A stretch of 64,000 nucleotides of DNA from Raphanus sativus (Eukaryota; Streptophyta; Magnoliopsida; Brassicales; Brassicaceae). The position numbers were made by a program, and so were the translations under genes. The notes under the pieces were generated by a model that saw only the letters and a list, made by a program, of their open reading frames with translations, searched no databases and was not told the origin of the DNA. Of the stretch, positions 35,196-47,472 are shown in pieces; position 1 is the first letter of the stretch; the number at the start of each line of letters is the position of its first letter. The DNA is taken from positions 18,237,579 to 18,301,578 of the forward strand of contig NC_079517.1 in the NCBI RefSeq assembly GCF_000801105.2, read 5' to 3'.

Positions 35196-36640
35196 CATGT
35201 ACAAGACCAAAAATATACTGATCGCGCAGAAAATCGGTAAAATGTTATGTCCTTGTGGTAAGTACAAAAATACAAAATTTCCTCATAGTGAAACAGTATG
35301 GAAGCATTTAGTATATAGATGATTTATTCCACAATACTATATTTTGTTTCAACATGAAAAGGGTTATAGTGGGAATAAACCTAGAGGTAGTAGTCATTTT
35401 GAGAATGTTTGTAATAGTGAAGAACTGTGTCATTTGCATAATGAAACAGCTTACCATCATGATCAGATGGTAGATCATGATAAAATGCATGACCTAGATA
35501 CACATGCATTTCTCGAAACAACTTCAACAGTTGCACATAAGTAGATAATGTAGAATAACCTAACTTGGATGCAAATTTTTTTCATGAAATGTTAGATGCT
35601 ACGAATCAGCCAATCTACGAAGGTTGCAGAGAAGGTATATCTAACTTATCATAATTTACCTGAAGTTTGTATGGATGCATGGGCTGAGTTGTTTAAAGAG
35701 TATTTTCCAAAAAATAACTTGTCTGTTAAATCTTATTATGAGATTCACAAACTGGTTTATACTATTGGCTTACCTTCGCGGATGATAGATGTGTGTATCA
35801 ACACCTGCATAATATACTGGAGGAAAGATGTAGAGTTGTCAGAGTGTCAATTATTCAAGAAGCCACGATATAAATTGTAAAAAAAATTGGTGGAATAGAG
35901 TACCGTACCAAAGGACGTCGTACTTACGTATTACAGATACGTTGAAAATATTATATCAATCTGAGATGACTGCAGGAGTGATGAGATGGCATGCCGAACA
36001 TACTCAGTCGGATGGCGAAATCACACATTCCTCATATGAAAGTGCACGGAAACACTTCAATACGATACACACTGATTTCGTTAGAAATATTCAAAATGTT
36101 TATCTTGATTTTGAACAGATGGATTTAGCCATTTGGAATGTCTGGAAGACAATACTTTATGTGTCCAGTAATCCTGACGACGTACAACATTTATCCAGAT
36201 ATGTCTATGAAAAGAGAATTATATTCTTGAGTATATTAGCCCCTGGTTCTAAACATCCAAAACATATGTTCGGACGTATGATAGTTGTTTGAGAAGAAAC
36301 TTTACGTGTGAGTAATGCTTATGTGTACTATTAGCGACTATTCGACTTACGGGATACTTTCATGATGGACTACTCATGAGAGGTTATCTTGCCATTATTG
36401 TATAGGAAAGACAAACACATTTCAACTAAAGTATGGTAGGTTAAAATATGTTGGTTCAATTGTCATTGAAATTTTTTCCAATTAACCATCATACTGAAGT
36501 AACAAGACTTGTCCATATCAAAAGTGATTATACGAGACATAAAACCACCATAACTTTGAGGGTAGCTAAATAAACTATCTACATAGAGCTATGTTTTATG
36601 CTTCATTTATCAGCCCCGAAAGGGAACTACTCGTCGATAT
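35196..36640 (+). pseudogene. Decayed CACTA (En/Spm) TNP2-type transposase
   Basis: About 35210-35390 encodes a transposase-associated domain with KIGKMLCPCGKYKN, then HSETVWKHLVYR and a stop. Then 35596-35880 reads KVYLTYHNLPEVCMDAWAEL, FKEYFPKNNLSVKSYYEIHK and VCINTCIIYWRKDVEL. After that 35942-36290 reads MTAGVMRWHAEHTQSDGEIT, and 36370-36560 holds fragments like ERLSCHYCIGKT and FPINHHTEVTRL. The order and wording match the TNP2 transposase of plant CACTA elements. Stops and frame changes separate the pieces, and the catalytic C-terminal part and CACTA ends are not found. Confidence 0.8.
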
Positions 36641-36779
36641 CAATCACTTTGGAGAACATTTGGGCTTTGGTTCGGACATCTAAAATCCCTTATATATTAA
36701 TCATAAAGCATTACAACATGTTTTTGTAGCCACATGTCATCACTATGATGATTTTTAAAATCCTTAGAAAAATAAATTA

Positions 36780-36782
<3 letters not shown>

Positions 36783-36811
<29 letters not shown>
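36783..36811. repeat. AT microsatellite
   Basis: An uninterrupted run of alternating T and A of about 29 bases, followed by a short GTATATAT tail. Confidence 0.9.
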
Positions 36812-36819
<8 letters not shown>

Positions 36820-37700
36820 TTTTATTAAACTAACTATAATATTGATTAATAGTGTATAAAAAATATTCTCAATTATTTTTCTTAAATAAAAGCTACGAAA
36901 TCACCTAATATGATTAACATATATTACAATTAATAGTTATGAATCATACATATTTGATAACAATTTTTGTATCCTCTCTTTTTTGTCTAATTTTATATTT
37001 TAAAAGAAACTAACAATCATATTAAGCATATAATAAAAATTATAATTTTCTTATATGTGATATCTTGAATTTCTTACACTGACTATAAATTATTTCTATA
37101 CTGAAAATTTTGAAAGTTCTATACTGAAATTTTTGTGATCAATGGTTTATTCGTTTTTTGTTCAAGCGAGATACAAATGATCAAATGATCAGAAAATATA
37201 TGAACATGAAGTCTCGCTAATAGATATTTATCTACTACATAAAATATAAAAATATGTTAATTTCAATATTTTCATTGAAAAATTATTGAGATTTTAATAT
37301 TTTAATTTGAAATTTGTATTGAAAAATCTCAAACTAATTTTTTCGTGATTAACGGTTAATTTTTTTGTTACAAAAAATATACAAATATTAATAAAATTAT
37401 ATGAGTAGGAAGTGTCAATAACAAATATTTATATTAAAATATACTATATATATGTCTATGTAAATAACCAAAGTTTAATATATACCATATAAAGTAAATA
37501 AATAATTATTTTGATTTTTTACCAAAAAATGATTGTAAATAAATAAATGGTATTGGTTTTGATTTATGTGTTTACTCTAATGTATATATTTTTATGTATG
37601 CAATTTTTTTTAAAATAGGTGGTTTCTAATATGTTCTTTCATCCTGATAATCTCAGAAATAAAAAAATTCAAATCAAAGTGATTTTTAATATTGGAAGCA

Positions 37701-37710
37701 CTATACATAC

Positions 37711-37747
<37 letters not shown>

Positions 37748-37748
37748 C
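37701..37748. repeat. AT/ATAC microsatellite
   Basis: A run of about 48 bases made of TATACATACATA followed by TA repeats with two ATAC interruptions. Confidence 0.85.
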
Positions 37749-38424
37749 ATTTGGATTAAATAATTTATTCTTAGTTTTATTCATCAAAAGTTTTAATGAA
37801 ATATCATAACAATATTCTAGTTACTTCCTTTTGAGTTTGTTCGAAGAATTAGAGATTTGATCATTCGTCTAATATTTGTATCTCCCTAATACCATATCGA
37901 TCTATTATAATTGTAAGAAGAGATATTTGAACTATTTTTTTATAATTTTCCAGGTTTATAATTTAATAAATAAAACAGTTCTTAGTTTATACAATAGTTT
38001 ACATATACTAGAATTGTAAAGTATTATTATTTTTTTAACGGTATACTCTTAAGTAACTAAACCTCAAAATCTAGGTTAATAAAATAAGTAATTTGTTTTA
38101 ATATTCTAGAATTAAATGATTTTAGACCGAACTGGTGAATATATACTAGACAAACATTTATATTTCGAGTTTGCACTTATATTCTATAACAACTTGATAT
38201 ATTAGATTAGAACACTAACCTGTGAATATAATTTGTCGGTGATTTTCTTCAAAATTTTGATTCTTAGATATGTATGTGGAGTGGAACTAATTTTTACAGA
38301 TGTTTATTTTTTTAAATTGACACTTATGTAATTCATCGAATTCACCGAATAAAAAAAACTCATATCAGTGAAATAGAAACGAGAAGGAAAGTACAATTTT
38401 ACAGATGTAGAAAATGAAATCATT

Positions 38425-41400
38425 CGGTTGGATTGAAAGGTCAGGAGGTCTTTTTCTGTTCTTTCATCTAGTAACTCGGTAGAAGGAAAGAGTTGTGGGA
38501 TGATCTTTACCATCATCAGGATTCAGCTTTGTTTCAAAATAAAGCTTGGTTGGCTACGGGGGACTTCAATGAGATCTTAGATGTTGAGGAAAGTTCTGGG
38601 TCGTATAGTCAAGGAAGAATTTCTGAAGGTATGAGGGAGTTTCAGAAAGTGGTTCTGCATTGTAGATTTGCTGATATGGGATATCAGGGTCCAAGGCTCA
38701 CTTGGTGTAATAAGCGTGATGAAGGTGTAATATGCAAGAAATTGGATAGAGTTTTAATGAATGAAGTGGCTATATTGAGATTCCCTGATGCCTATTCAGT
38801 ATTTGAGCCTGGTGGTTTTTCTGACCATATGCGCTGCAAGATCCAGATTCTGCCGCCTGTTGAAAAGCTAAGAAGGCCTTTCAAATATGTTAATATGCTG
38901 TAGGGAGGCTGGATAGTTTTTTGCCAATGGTGAAGAGGTATTGGGATACTACACCAAGACTGTTTCATTCAACTTCGGCGATGTTTCGATTCTCTAAGAA
39001 GTTGAAGAATCTGAAGCCTTTATGAAGAATCTGAAGCCTTTAATCAGAGACCTTGGGAGAGAGAAGCTTGGTAATCTGACTAAAAGGGCTAAAGAGGCTT
39101 ATGATATCTTATGTGAGAAGCAGAAACAAACGATGTTGAATCCAAGAGATGATCTGGTACGTGAGGAATCAGGAGCATATGAGAAATGGGTACATGTTGC
39201 GGGGCTAGAGGAGGATCATCCCAAGCAGTGTGCAAAGCTTCATTGGTTGGAGATTGGAGATCAAAATAATAAAACTTTTCACAATGCTATTAGATCTCGG
39301 AAAGCTCAGAATACTATTAGAGAGATTAGAAGGGAGGATGGTAGTGTAGCTTCTACACACTTGGAGATAAAAGCTGAGGCGGAAAGGTTTTTTTCAGGCT
39401 TTCTTAACCAATTGCCTGAAAATTACCAAGGGGCTACTACTGAGGATCTTGAGCAGCTTCTTTCTTTCCGATGTTCTGAGGAGGATTGTAGGGGGTTGGA
39501 GAAGGATTCTACGGAGGAAGAGATACGTAAAGTGTTATTTGCGATGCCATCAAATAAAACTCCTGGGCCAGATGGATTTCCTTGTGAATTCTTTAAGCAG
39601 TCTTGGTCGGTGCTTTCTAAGGATTTTACGGTTGCCATTCAGTCGGTCTTCAGATACGGATTCTTGTCTAAAGGTGTTAACTCAACAGTGCTTGCTTTGG
39701 TTCCTAAGAAGTTAGACTCGATGGAGATGATAGACTTCAGGCCCATTGCATGCTGTAATGTCCTTTACAAGGTTGTATCAAAGATACTAGCAAATAGACT
39801 GAAAGTGATTCTGCCGAGGATTATTACAGCAAATCAATCTGCGTTTATCCAAGAAAGACTTCTGATGGAAAATGTCTTATTAGCTTCGGAGTTAGTAAAA
39901 GGTTATCATAGAGAAGACATCACGCCTAGGTGTGTTATGAAGATTGATATATCCAAAGCGTTTGACTCAGTTCAGTGGGATTTTGTCTTGAAAAGCTTGG
40001 AGGCTCTAGGAGTTCTGAGGAGATTTGTTCATTGGATAAAGCTTTGTATAACTACTTCTTCATTCTCAATCCAAGTGAATGGGGAACTTGCGGGCTATTT
40101 CCAGAGTTCAAGAGGCCTTCGTCAAGGATGTTCTTTATCACCATATTTGTTTGTGCTTTGCATGAATATGCTTGCTCTTCAGATCGATAAAGCTGTAAGG
40201 AGAAGAAGTTCAACTTCCACCCGAGCTGTAAGTCAATCTCTTTAACCCACCTCTGCTTTGCTGATGACCTAATGGTCTTTGTGGAGGGTTCCAAGAGTTC
40301 TATTGAGGGGGCTTTATCAGTATTTGAAGAATTTGCTAAGTGGTCGGGGTTAAAGATTAGCATCGAAAAGTCGACTCTTTATATGGCGGGGGTTTCAGAA
40401 GATGAAAGGAGCAGGATCTTGTTGAATTTCTCTTTTGCAGTAGGAAGTCTTCCTGTGAGGTACATAGGCTTGCCATTGATGACTAAATGTATGAGAAGGC
40501 AAGACTATTTACCACTGGTGGAAAAAATCCGTAGCAAGATCAATACATGGACTTGCAGATATCTTTCTTATTCCGGCAGATTACAACTGATCAAAGCAGT
40601 GTTGGTGAGCATTGCAATTTTCTGGGCTGATGTCTTCAGATTACCGAGTAAATGTATCAAGGAGGTTGAGCAACTTTGTGTCTCTTTTCTTTGGACCGGT
40701 CCAGTGCTTAAGTCCTCGGGGGCAAAGGTTGCTTGGAAAGATGTATGCAAGTTGAAGTGTGAGGGAGCGTTGGGAATCAGGTCACTACGGGAAGTGAACA
40801 GAGTTTATGTTTTAAAGATAATCTGGAGGATGTTGACTGGTGACTCTTTGTGGGGGAGATGGATAAAAAATAATTTGCTAAAGAATAAATGTTTTTGGGA
40901 AGTGAAGGAAGATACATAGGCTGGTTCTTGGATGTGGAGAAAAATGATCAAAATTAAAGATATTGTTAAAGGTTTCTACAAGAAGGAAGTGGGGAACGGG
41001 TGTAATACTTCCTTTTGGTACGATAACTGGTCTACTGAAGGTGTTCTGTTTGACTCCTTAGGTGCAAGAGGACCTATTGTATTGGGGATAAGTAATGAAG
41101 CTGCTGTGGCGGAAGCTGCGATTGGTGTGCTTAGAAGAAGAAGGCATCGCACTGAGTTTCTAAACGCCATAGTTTTGGAGTTGGAAGCAGTGAAAGAGAG
41201 GGTGAGGGGAGATGTGGATGATCTCAGTCTTTGGAAAGGAAGCTCAGGTTTTAAAAGTGTATTCTCTACTCAGGAGACCTGGCTCTTGACTCGGTCTACT
41301 TATGCACAAACAGATTGGGCCAAAGCAGTTTGGTTCTCGCAAGCCACTCCTAAGTACGCTTTCATTTCATGGCTAGCTATGTTGGATAGGCTAGCTACTA

Positions 41401-41975
41401 TGGATAGGATTGCGCGTTGGAATAGTGGTATTGATGATACTTGCGTTTTGTGTAAACATGCTTCAGAGTCCAGAAGTCACCTCTTCTTTGAGTGTGCTTA
41501 TTCTTCTCAGTTATGGGAGCATCTTGTTCTTGGCGTTGTGGGGGATTTGTATACGACAGTCTGGACCTCTGTTTTGGATTTGCTCAAGAGGCCTGAGAGA
41601 GATATGAGGAGATTATTTTGTATGAGATATGCCTTTCAAGTTGCTATCTATGTGATATGGCGTGAAAGGAACAAAATCAAACATGGAGAAAAGCCTTTAC
41701 CTGTGATTGTAGTGAAGAAGCTTGTTGATAAAGAGGTCAGAAATAAGCTAAGTTTACTGAGATCAAGAGGATGTAAGGGGATGGAGCTTGCTCTTCAATA
41801 TTGGTTTAGCACAAGAGTATGAGGTTGGAGATTTGTGTTTTCTTGGAGGATTGAGAGTTTAGTGAAAGTCTATAGAAATTTTTGAGTTTCAGTTTATGTC
41901 TTTCCTTACAAAGGTCTACACTTTGATGTAAAAAGGTTTTTTGATGAATAAAATTTAAAATTCATTCAGAAGAAA
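38425..41975 (+). mobile_element. 5'-truncated LINE (non-LTR retrotransposon)
   Basis: A 14-base duplication AAAATGAAATCATT flanks the element (38411-38424 and 41976-41989). The content is the back half of the endonuclease (38493-38903, WLATGDFNEIL to FSDHM), then reverse transcriptase (39022-40919: NKTPGPDGFPCEFFKQSW, VMKIDISKAFDSVQWDF, RGLRQGCSLSPYLF, FADDLMVFVEG), then a zinc-binding RT-associated domain (40932-41822: CVLCKHASESRSHLFFEC). The end GATGAATAAAATTTAAAATT holds a polyadenylation signal. The ORF1 protein and the start of the endonuclease are absent, as expected from incomplete reverse transcription. It cannot move by itself. Confidence 0.93.
38493..41822 (+). pseudogene. LINE endonuclease-reverse transcriptase polyprotein, disrupted
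   Basis: The reading frame is broken at only a few points. A shift and stop occur near 38900, after KYVNML. A 20-base tandem duplication at 39003-39042 (TGAAGAATCTGAAGCCTTTA twice) shifts the frame before the RT. One base seems lost near 40197, where the frame passes from ORF 39022-40245 to the one holding FADD. A TAG at 40917-40919 replaces a probable CAG. All core RT motifs including the FADD catalytic pair are still present. The low number of lesions suggests moderate age. Confidence 0.85.
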
Positions 41976-41989
41976 AAAATGAAATCATT

Positions 41990-42450
41990 TCTGGAGAATC
42001 AATAGTAAACAAATAGAGAGCAGAAAACCTAATCTTCTTTCATCATTTTGCAGTATGTTGCTTATCTGGTTTTGGTGATTTGTGTCAGCCCCAAAACTTA
42101 ATTTCTTTTGTGCATTGTCTTTAAAATAATTAAAATGAGTTAAATCTTCAATGACAGTGATACATTTAAGAGAAAATTTGTATTCATCATTTTACAACCA
42201 ATAAAAGTTATAGTGTTGCTAAATGTTAAACTCATTTAATGAACAAAAATTACTACAAAAAAAAAGCTCATTCCGTGCATGAACAAGGGTTAGCATCTAG
42301 TTATCAAAATAAAAGGTAAAAATATAAACCATTTAATAATTAACAATTTATAAAATATGATTTAACATAAATAAAAAAAATAAACCTTAAGCTAAACAAA
42401 TTAATTACCAAAATCATCCTCACAATATAAATACAAAGAATTGAAAGAGA
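41990..42450. other. AT-rich DNA between LINE and hAT element
   Basis: No gene or further repeat was recognised in this stretch. Confidence 0.45.
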
Positions 42451-42878
42451 AATGTCAATTGGGCGGGCCGGGTGGGTTTGGGCGTGTCCGAATGGGCTTC
42501 ATTTTTTTGCTGGACATTTCTGGGCGAAGCCCAAATAGGACCATGTCCAAATGAGACCATGACCAAATAAGACCATAATTTCTTGGGCTGTCCATGGGCG
42601 TCCACTTAATTTTAACAGCTTAATTTCAGCTTCAGTTTCAGAGATATAAAGAATTTTAATTTTTCAGTTTTAAAAATGTTATAGACTTCAATTGTCTCAT
42701 AAATCATCCTGTAATCTCAATAAAAAAATTTCATGATACATTTTGATAAGAATCTTAAAACTTCATGTTTCAATTCGATAAGAAAAAAAAAACATTTGAC
42801 ACACAAGTTCACAACTTCATTGTCTCATAAACCATCATGTTGACACAGACACAGTGTGTTGACACAAACACATCGACT

Positions 42879-45165
42879 TCACTTTGTCTTCTTCTTCTTC
42901 CTCCTTCCACCATCTTCTTCTTCCTCTTCCTCTTCTTCTTCTTCTTCTTCTTCTTCTTTTCCACCTTCATTATCTTCCTCTTCATCTTCAGAATCACCTA
43001 GCACATCAAGAACCATATGAGACTACTCGATACAAAAGATGAGACTCAATACATAACTCAATAAGACAATACACACTAGACTTAACAGAAGCAAGAAGAT
43101 GACTTAACAAAAGCAAGGAAAAACGACTTACTCATTGGTTCAAACCCACGAATCCAGTTTCTTGTACAGATAAGAGCTTGAACATTGGATGGTAATAGCC
43201 TGCTTCTGTACCTGGTAAGTACCCGACTTCCAGCACTAAAAGAAGACTCTGAAGATACAGTGGTAATGGGGATACAAAGCACATCAAACGCCATACGAGA
43301 CAACTCCTTAAACCTGGATTTATTGTTTTTCCAGTATCTCAATATATCAAGTTTTGGAAAGGCAGAGTAATCCATGGGCGGTTCAGCCAAGTAGACGTCT
43401 AGTGCTGATTTTCCTTCTGCTGCATTTTGTGTAATGAATGCATAAAACCCCTGCAATACAAACATTTAAAAAAGGGATTAATAGCAAACCAATGAGTAAA
43501 ACAAGTGACCAATGAGCAAAACAAGTGACAACTTACCCCATATCCGACTGGTAGACTGTTCTCAATTGATGTTTCTGAAGTGGTTGTGGTAGTGGCCTTT
43601 GTATTCTTCTTATACACTTTAAACAGCTTTTCCATCTTTTTACGGATGTGATCAATCTTAACCTTGCTTGTTGACGGGTTTAGAGAGGTATAACAGTACT
43701 CTAAGCACTTGAACTTCAATCTTGGATCCAAGACTGCAGCAATTGCAAGGATGTCGCTGTAGTCATCCCAGTACTTGTCGAATTTAATCCTCATGACTTT
43801 CACCATTTCAGATATTGCCTCATCTTCTGAAGTCGCATGCTCTCTCAACCAACTCTCTATCTTCCATACTTGCATAAAGTATAAGTTCGCCGTAGGGTAT
43901 TTAGAGCCTGAAACCAGTTTTGTCATCTCAGCAAAAGGAGACAAAAACTCTTTGATAAGTTCTCCTCTAGACCACTCCAAATCGGAAGGACAGCACTTGT
44001 AGCTTGGCTCAATTTCAGAGAGATTGCGCAGTGCGTCCTTGAACTCAATTGCTCTAGACAACATCGAGAAAGTCGAGTTCCACCTCGTGGACACATCCAA
44101 AATAAGACCAGCATTGTTATTATTCTTAATCCCAACTGTTTCCACACAAGCTTCAAACATATCTCCCCTAGACTCTGAACTACTTACAAACTTCACACTG
44201 TCCCTAATCTTCTCTAGAGCTTCACCAATCACTGACAGTCCATCTTGAACAATCAGGTTCAAGATGTGTGCCACACATCTGATATGCATAAATTCACCAT
44301 CACATACCAAATCTCTGCGAAGCTGTCTTCTTAAAAACCCCTGCATATTATCATTTGAACTAGCATTGTCAACAGTTACTGAGAACACCTTCTTTTCCAA
44401 GCCCCATTCCTTCAATATCTCCATTAACTTCATTGCAATGCTTGCGCCAGTGTGAGGAGGAGGAAACGCACAAAATGACACAATCTTCGCTTGTAGCTTC
44501 TCGTTTGCGTCAAGATAGTGAGCCGTCAGACACAAGTAACCCTCTACTGTGATGGCTCTCCAAAGATCAGTGGTGAAGCTGATCTTACCAGGAACTTCCC
44601 TCAACACCTTCTTGAGATGAGCTTTCTCCTTCTCAAAAATCTTCAATACATCAGATACAGCCGTGTTTCTGCTCCAGAATTCAATACTTGAATTCGCATA
44701 AGCAAGAGCATCTCTCACCCTTCTATACTCGACAAATGCATACGGAAGATTATGCTCAATTATAGCAAGAGACATCATTTCACGGAAGACCATCATATCT
44801 AGCTTCCTATTACTACCAGGTGTACTTCCAGGAGTCTTTGAACACCGTTTTGAATGACGCAGCATAGTATTGGTTCCATTCCTACTTAAATCTAAGTTGT
44901 AGGGTTTGTTGCAGTGTTTGCACTTAACGTTATGAGTACCATCAGGCAACCTATCTCCTACGATATCAAAATTCTTCCAACATGGCGAGTGTCTACGATT
45001 GTTACCTCTAGTCTGAGCATCACTCGTTACAGAATCATCGTGTGCATTCAAATCAGCTTCTGCATTCAAATCAGCTTCTGCATTCTGATCATCTCCATTC
45101 TCAGCCACCATGTCTTCATTACTCAAGTAGTCATCATCATTCAGGTTCAGAGTATCTCCATCCAT
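42879..45165 (-). CDS. hAT transposase (BED zinc finger, hAT dimerisation domain)
   Basis: Three exons with clean splice sites: 45165-43537, 43450-43132, 42997-42879; the coding length is 2067 bases, 688 residues. Near residues 60-115 a BED finger is seen (CWKNFDIV, then VKCKHCNKPYN and RHSKRC). The RNase H-like core has Asp in FTTDLWRA, Asp in VTVDNASSND and Glu in SSESSFSAG, suiting the DDE triad. The C-terminal dimerisation domain reads ILRYWKNNKSRF to VLTRYRSRLLP. The third exon encodes a strongly acidic tail of glutamates before GGRRKKKTK. The enzyme would cut and paste its own element in the nucleus. No stop or frameshift was seen, which is unusual among the elements of this window. The BED region is preceded by an 18-base tandem repeat (AEADLN, about 45044-45085). 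Confidence 0.9.
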
Positions 45166-45190
45166 CTACAAAATAGAGAACAAAAGGCAA

Positions 45191-45254
45191 CAAGAGAAAG
45201 CATCAGTTAAAAAACAAGAGAAAGCATCAGTTAAAAAACAAGAGAAAGCATCAG
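45191..45254. repeat. 24-base tandem repeat upstream of the hAT transposase
   Basis: CAAGAGAAAGCATCAGTTAAAAAA occurs twice and a third time in part. It lies just 5' of the transposase start codon, in the presumed leader or leader intron. There the minus strand shows TTTTGTAG directly before ATG, which could be a splice acceptor. Confidence 0.9.
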
Positions 45255-45995
45255 ATTCATCACACACAAGTTCACAAATTCACAGACTCACAGTAACAAA
45301 AGGCAACAAGAGAACTCACCTTGATTGTGTCAATCAGATGTAGTAGAGAAGTAGATGTGCAACAGCTTCAGTCTCCACTAGACACACAAGCTTCACCTTG
45401 TCACTAGACAACACAAAAACACTAACAATGAGCAAACCAGCAACTGTTGAACCTATAATACACACAAGCATAATAACAATTGTATTGTAAATCCACATAA
45501 CACAATACAGTGCAAAACCAGTAACCCATAAAAATAAAAATAGAGTGAGTGTTTGACTCACAAGAAAGATAAGCTGTGTTGAGATCAAAGACGGGAAGCA
45601 GATCGTGGATTACAGTGAGATCTCGTAGATCAGTAAACCAGTAATCCCACTCGCCACCGAGAAACGAGAAGCTACAAGCGAATCACCGATCCATCTAATA
45701 ATGAAAACCCATAACACAAATATTAGTAGATGATAGTGAAAACCCAGAACACAAATTGAAGATGACGAAATCAAACCTTCAATGATGAAGAAATCAGAAG
45801 GCGGATAAGAGAACTGAAGAAGAATCAAAGGAGAATGAAGGCCAAGAAGAATCTATGGAGAATCAAACACGAGGAAGAAGAATCAAAGACATGGAAGATG
45901 AAGAATCACAAAATCGAAAGAGAATCGCAGAGAAATAGAAGGATACGTGAATGATTTGTGTTTTCCCCCAAATATTCCAACCCTAGATATTTTAG
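45255..45995. other. 5' leader region of the hAT transposase
   Basis: Sequence between the tandem repeat and the subterminal region of the hAT element. It is rich in GAAGAA words and probably holds the 5' untranslated exon and promoter of the transposase, which reads leftward. Frames here are short and match nothing. Confidence 0.4.
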
Positions 45996-46414
45996 TATAT
46001 TGGGCGGCCCATTGTCCAAATGGTTAAGCCCACATTGCCCATAGATGTATTTGGGTCTGTCCATGTGGACACAAAATATTTATGGTTCAATATGGGTCTG
46101 TCCATTTGGACCCATATTTTTTTGGACACGGGCCGACCATTAACAACATGCCCATATTGACATCTCTAGTTTAATGTAAACTCAACACTAAACGTTCTCT
46201 AATGTCTTCAAAATCTTCTGTTTTGCCCATTCACACTACAAATACAAAATACAATCACAATCAATTCTCTTCTAACTTTTCATCTCCTCTAATTGATTGT
46301 TCCTCTTAATTCATCTCTTCTAAATCTAAAATTGTTCTGCTCACTGAGACTCTTCCCTACTCATCTCAACTCTAAACACTTCAACATTTGGAAATTGAAT
46401 CACCTTTCTTGGTT

Positions 46415-47472
46415 TTAGTCTACACCAATGTAGGCATTGTTCGGAATCAAATCTTGAAGATCATTCTCTTCGGTTGTGTGGCTTCCACCCTTGCATCTCT
46501 TGCTTCTCATTTCAGCCACCTTCTTGTGTGAGTTTGAGTGAAGAGCTGGAATGAATGTTGGACTAGCAGCTGGACGGTACTCCGGGAAAAGCCTTCCTGA
46601 CTTGTAACGCACACCACACGCGTTGCAAAGTGTCTTTGGGCCCATAGGGCCAAGCCTCCACTGTGGAGTCTTGGTGATCTCACAGTGCATACATTTCCTA
46701 ACTGGATTTTGCTCTGAACTATACGAATCAACGTTGATGTTTCCATTAACTTCAAGATCAATCCCTGAAGAAGAAGATGAAGAAGTAACCTTGGCCTTCT
46801 TCTTCTTCTTCTTAGTGATCATCTTGCTGTGGTCGGAGAGAAACTGCTTCGGTATTCTAACGATGAGGCACGAATCAACGATGTCTTTGACTCCATCTTT
46901 CTCATGGACATGTGGACGAGGGCGTTTTGTACGAGGACGACCGTGCTTTCCAGGGAGGACAAGGGAGGTTGTGTTGGTCGTTTGAGACGAAGAGGAGCTG
47001 CTTTCCAGCACCGACACTGGACTTGAGCTCCTGAATGTGCCATGAGAAGACGATGAATCCATGTTCGTTGAAAACGAATCTTCCTTCTTCTCAACCAAAG
47101 ATTCCTCTAGAAATCTTGGTGGCCTTTCCACCTTAACAATATCTTCAAACTGTAGTTTCCGACAAAGAAACATACAAGTCAAAGTCAAAACAAAGAAGAG
47201 TGCATAATCACTTAAATAAACAGGTTGGGGTACTAGAAACTGACCGGAACATAGAGCTCAGGTGAAGAGTCAGAGTTTGTGTTGGAAGAGAAGAGAGGAT
47301 CAGAAGCGGCCGGCCACGTGTCGTGATGAGTGGTCCAGATGTTAGGGAAAGAGTCCGAGTCGTCTATGTCGAAACCGACGTCGATATCACCACCGGGAAA
47401 ATCAAGAATGTCGTCCATGTTGTCAAAGAAGTTGCCACAATCAAGATCCTCAGGGAAGCTTTGTCCAATCAT
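46415..47472 (-). CDS. GATA8: GATA transcription factor, GATA8/BME3 type
   Basis: Two coding exons: 47472-47245 and 47149-46415, 963 bases, 320 residues. The start ATG at 47472 (MIGQSFPEDLDCGNFFDN) is chosen because no ATG lies upstream in frame and because the Arabidopsis protein begins the same way. The N-terminal half is acidic and serine-rich, followed by a basic patch (GKHGRPRTKRPRPH) and a run of lysines. The zinc finger near residues 230-254 is CMHC, 18 residues, then CNAC, the plant class of GATA finger, which binds WGATAR DNA. The end DLIPNNAYIGVD matches the BME3/GATA8 protein as I recall it. In Arabidopsis that gene promotes seed germination after cold treatment. The frame is intact. 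Confidence 0.93.

Larger units (their letters stand above)
36641..38410. other. AT-rich intergenic DNA
   Basis: About 1.8 kb with no gene. It contains two AT microsatellites, listed separately. The left part may include more of the CACTA remnant, but no protein words were recognised after about 36640. Confidence 0.45.
42451..46166 (-). mobile_element. hAT-superfamily DNA transposon, apparently autonomous
   Basis: The left end reads AGAAATGTCAATTGGGCGGG (42448-42467) and the right end, reversed, reads TAGAGATGTCAATATGGGCA, imperfect terminal inverted repeats of hAT type. Inside both ends lie repeated GGGCCYR/TGTCCA-rich subterminal words (42470-42605 and 46000-46140, for example TTTGGGC and TGTCCATGTGGAC), probable binding sites for the transposase. 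The transposase gene at 42879-45165 is on the minus strand. An exact 8-base target duplication could not be found, so the outer borders are good only to a few bases. Confidence 0.85.

Noticed and set aside
42809..42997. Lysine-rich frame over the hAT third exon
   Set aside because: It is a shadow: the real frame of this exon gives the glutamate-rich tail that splices in frame to exon 2.
42441..46175. 8-base target duplication of the hAT element
   Set aside because: The flanks ATTGAAAG and GTTTAATG do not match under any border I tried, so no duplication is claimed.
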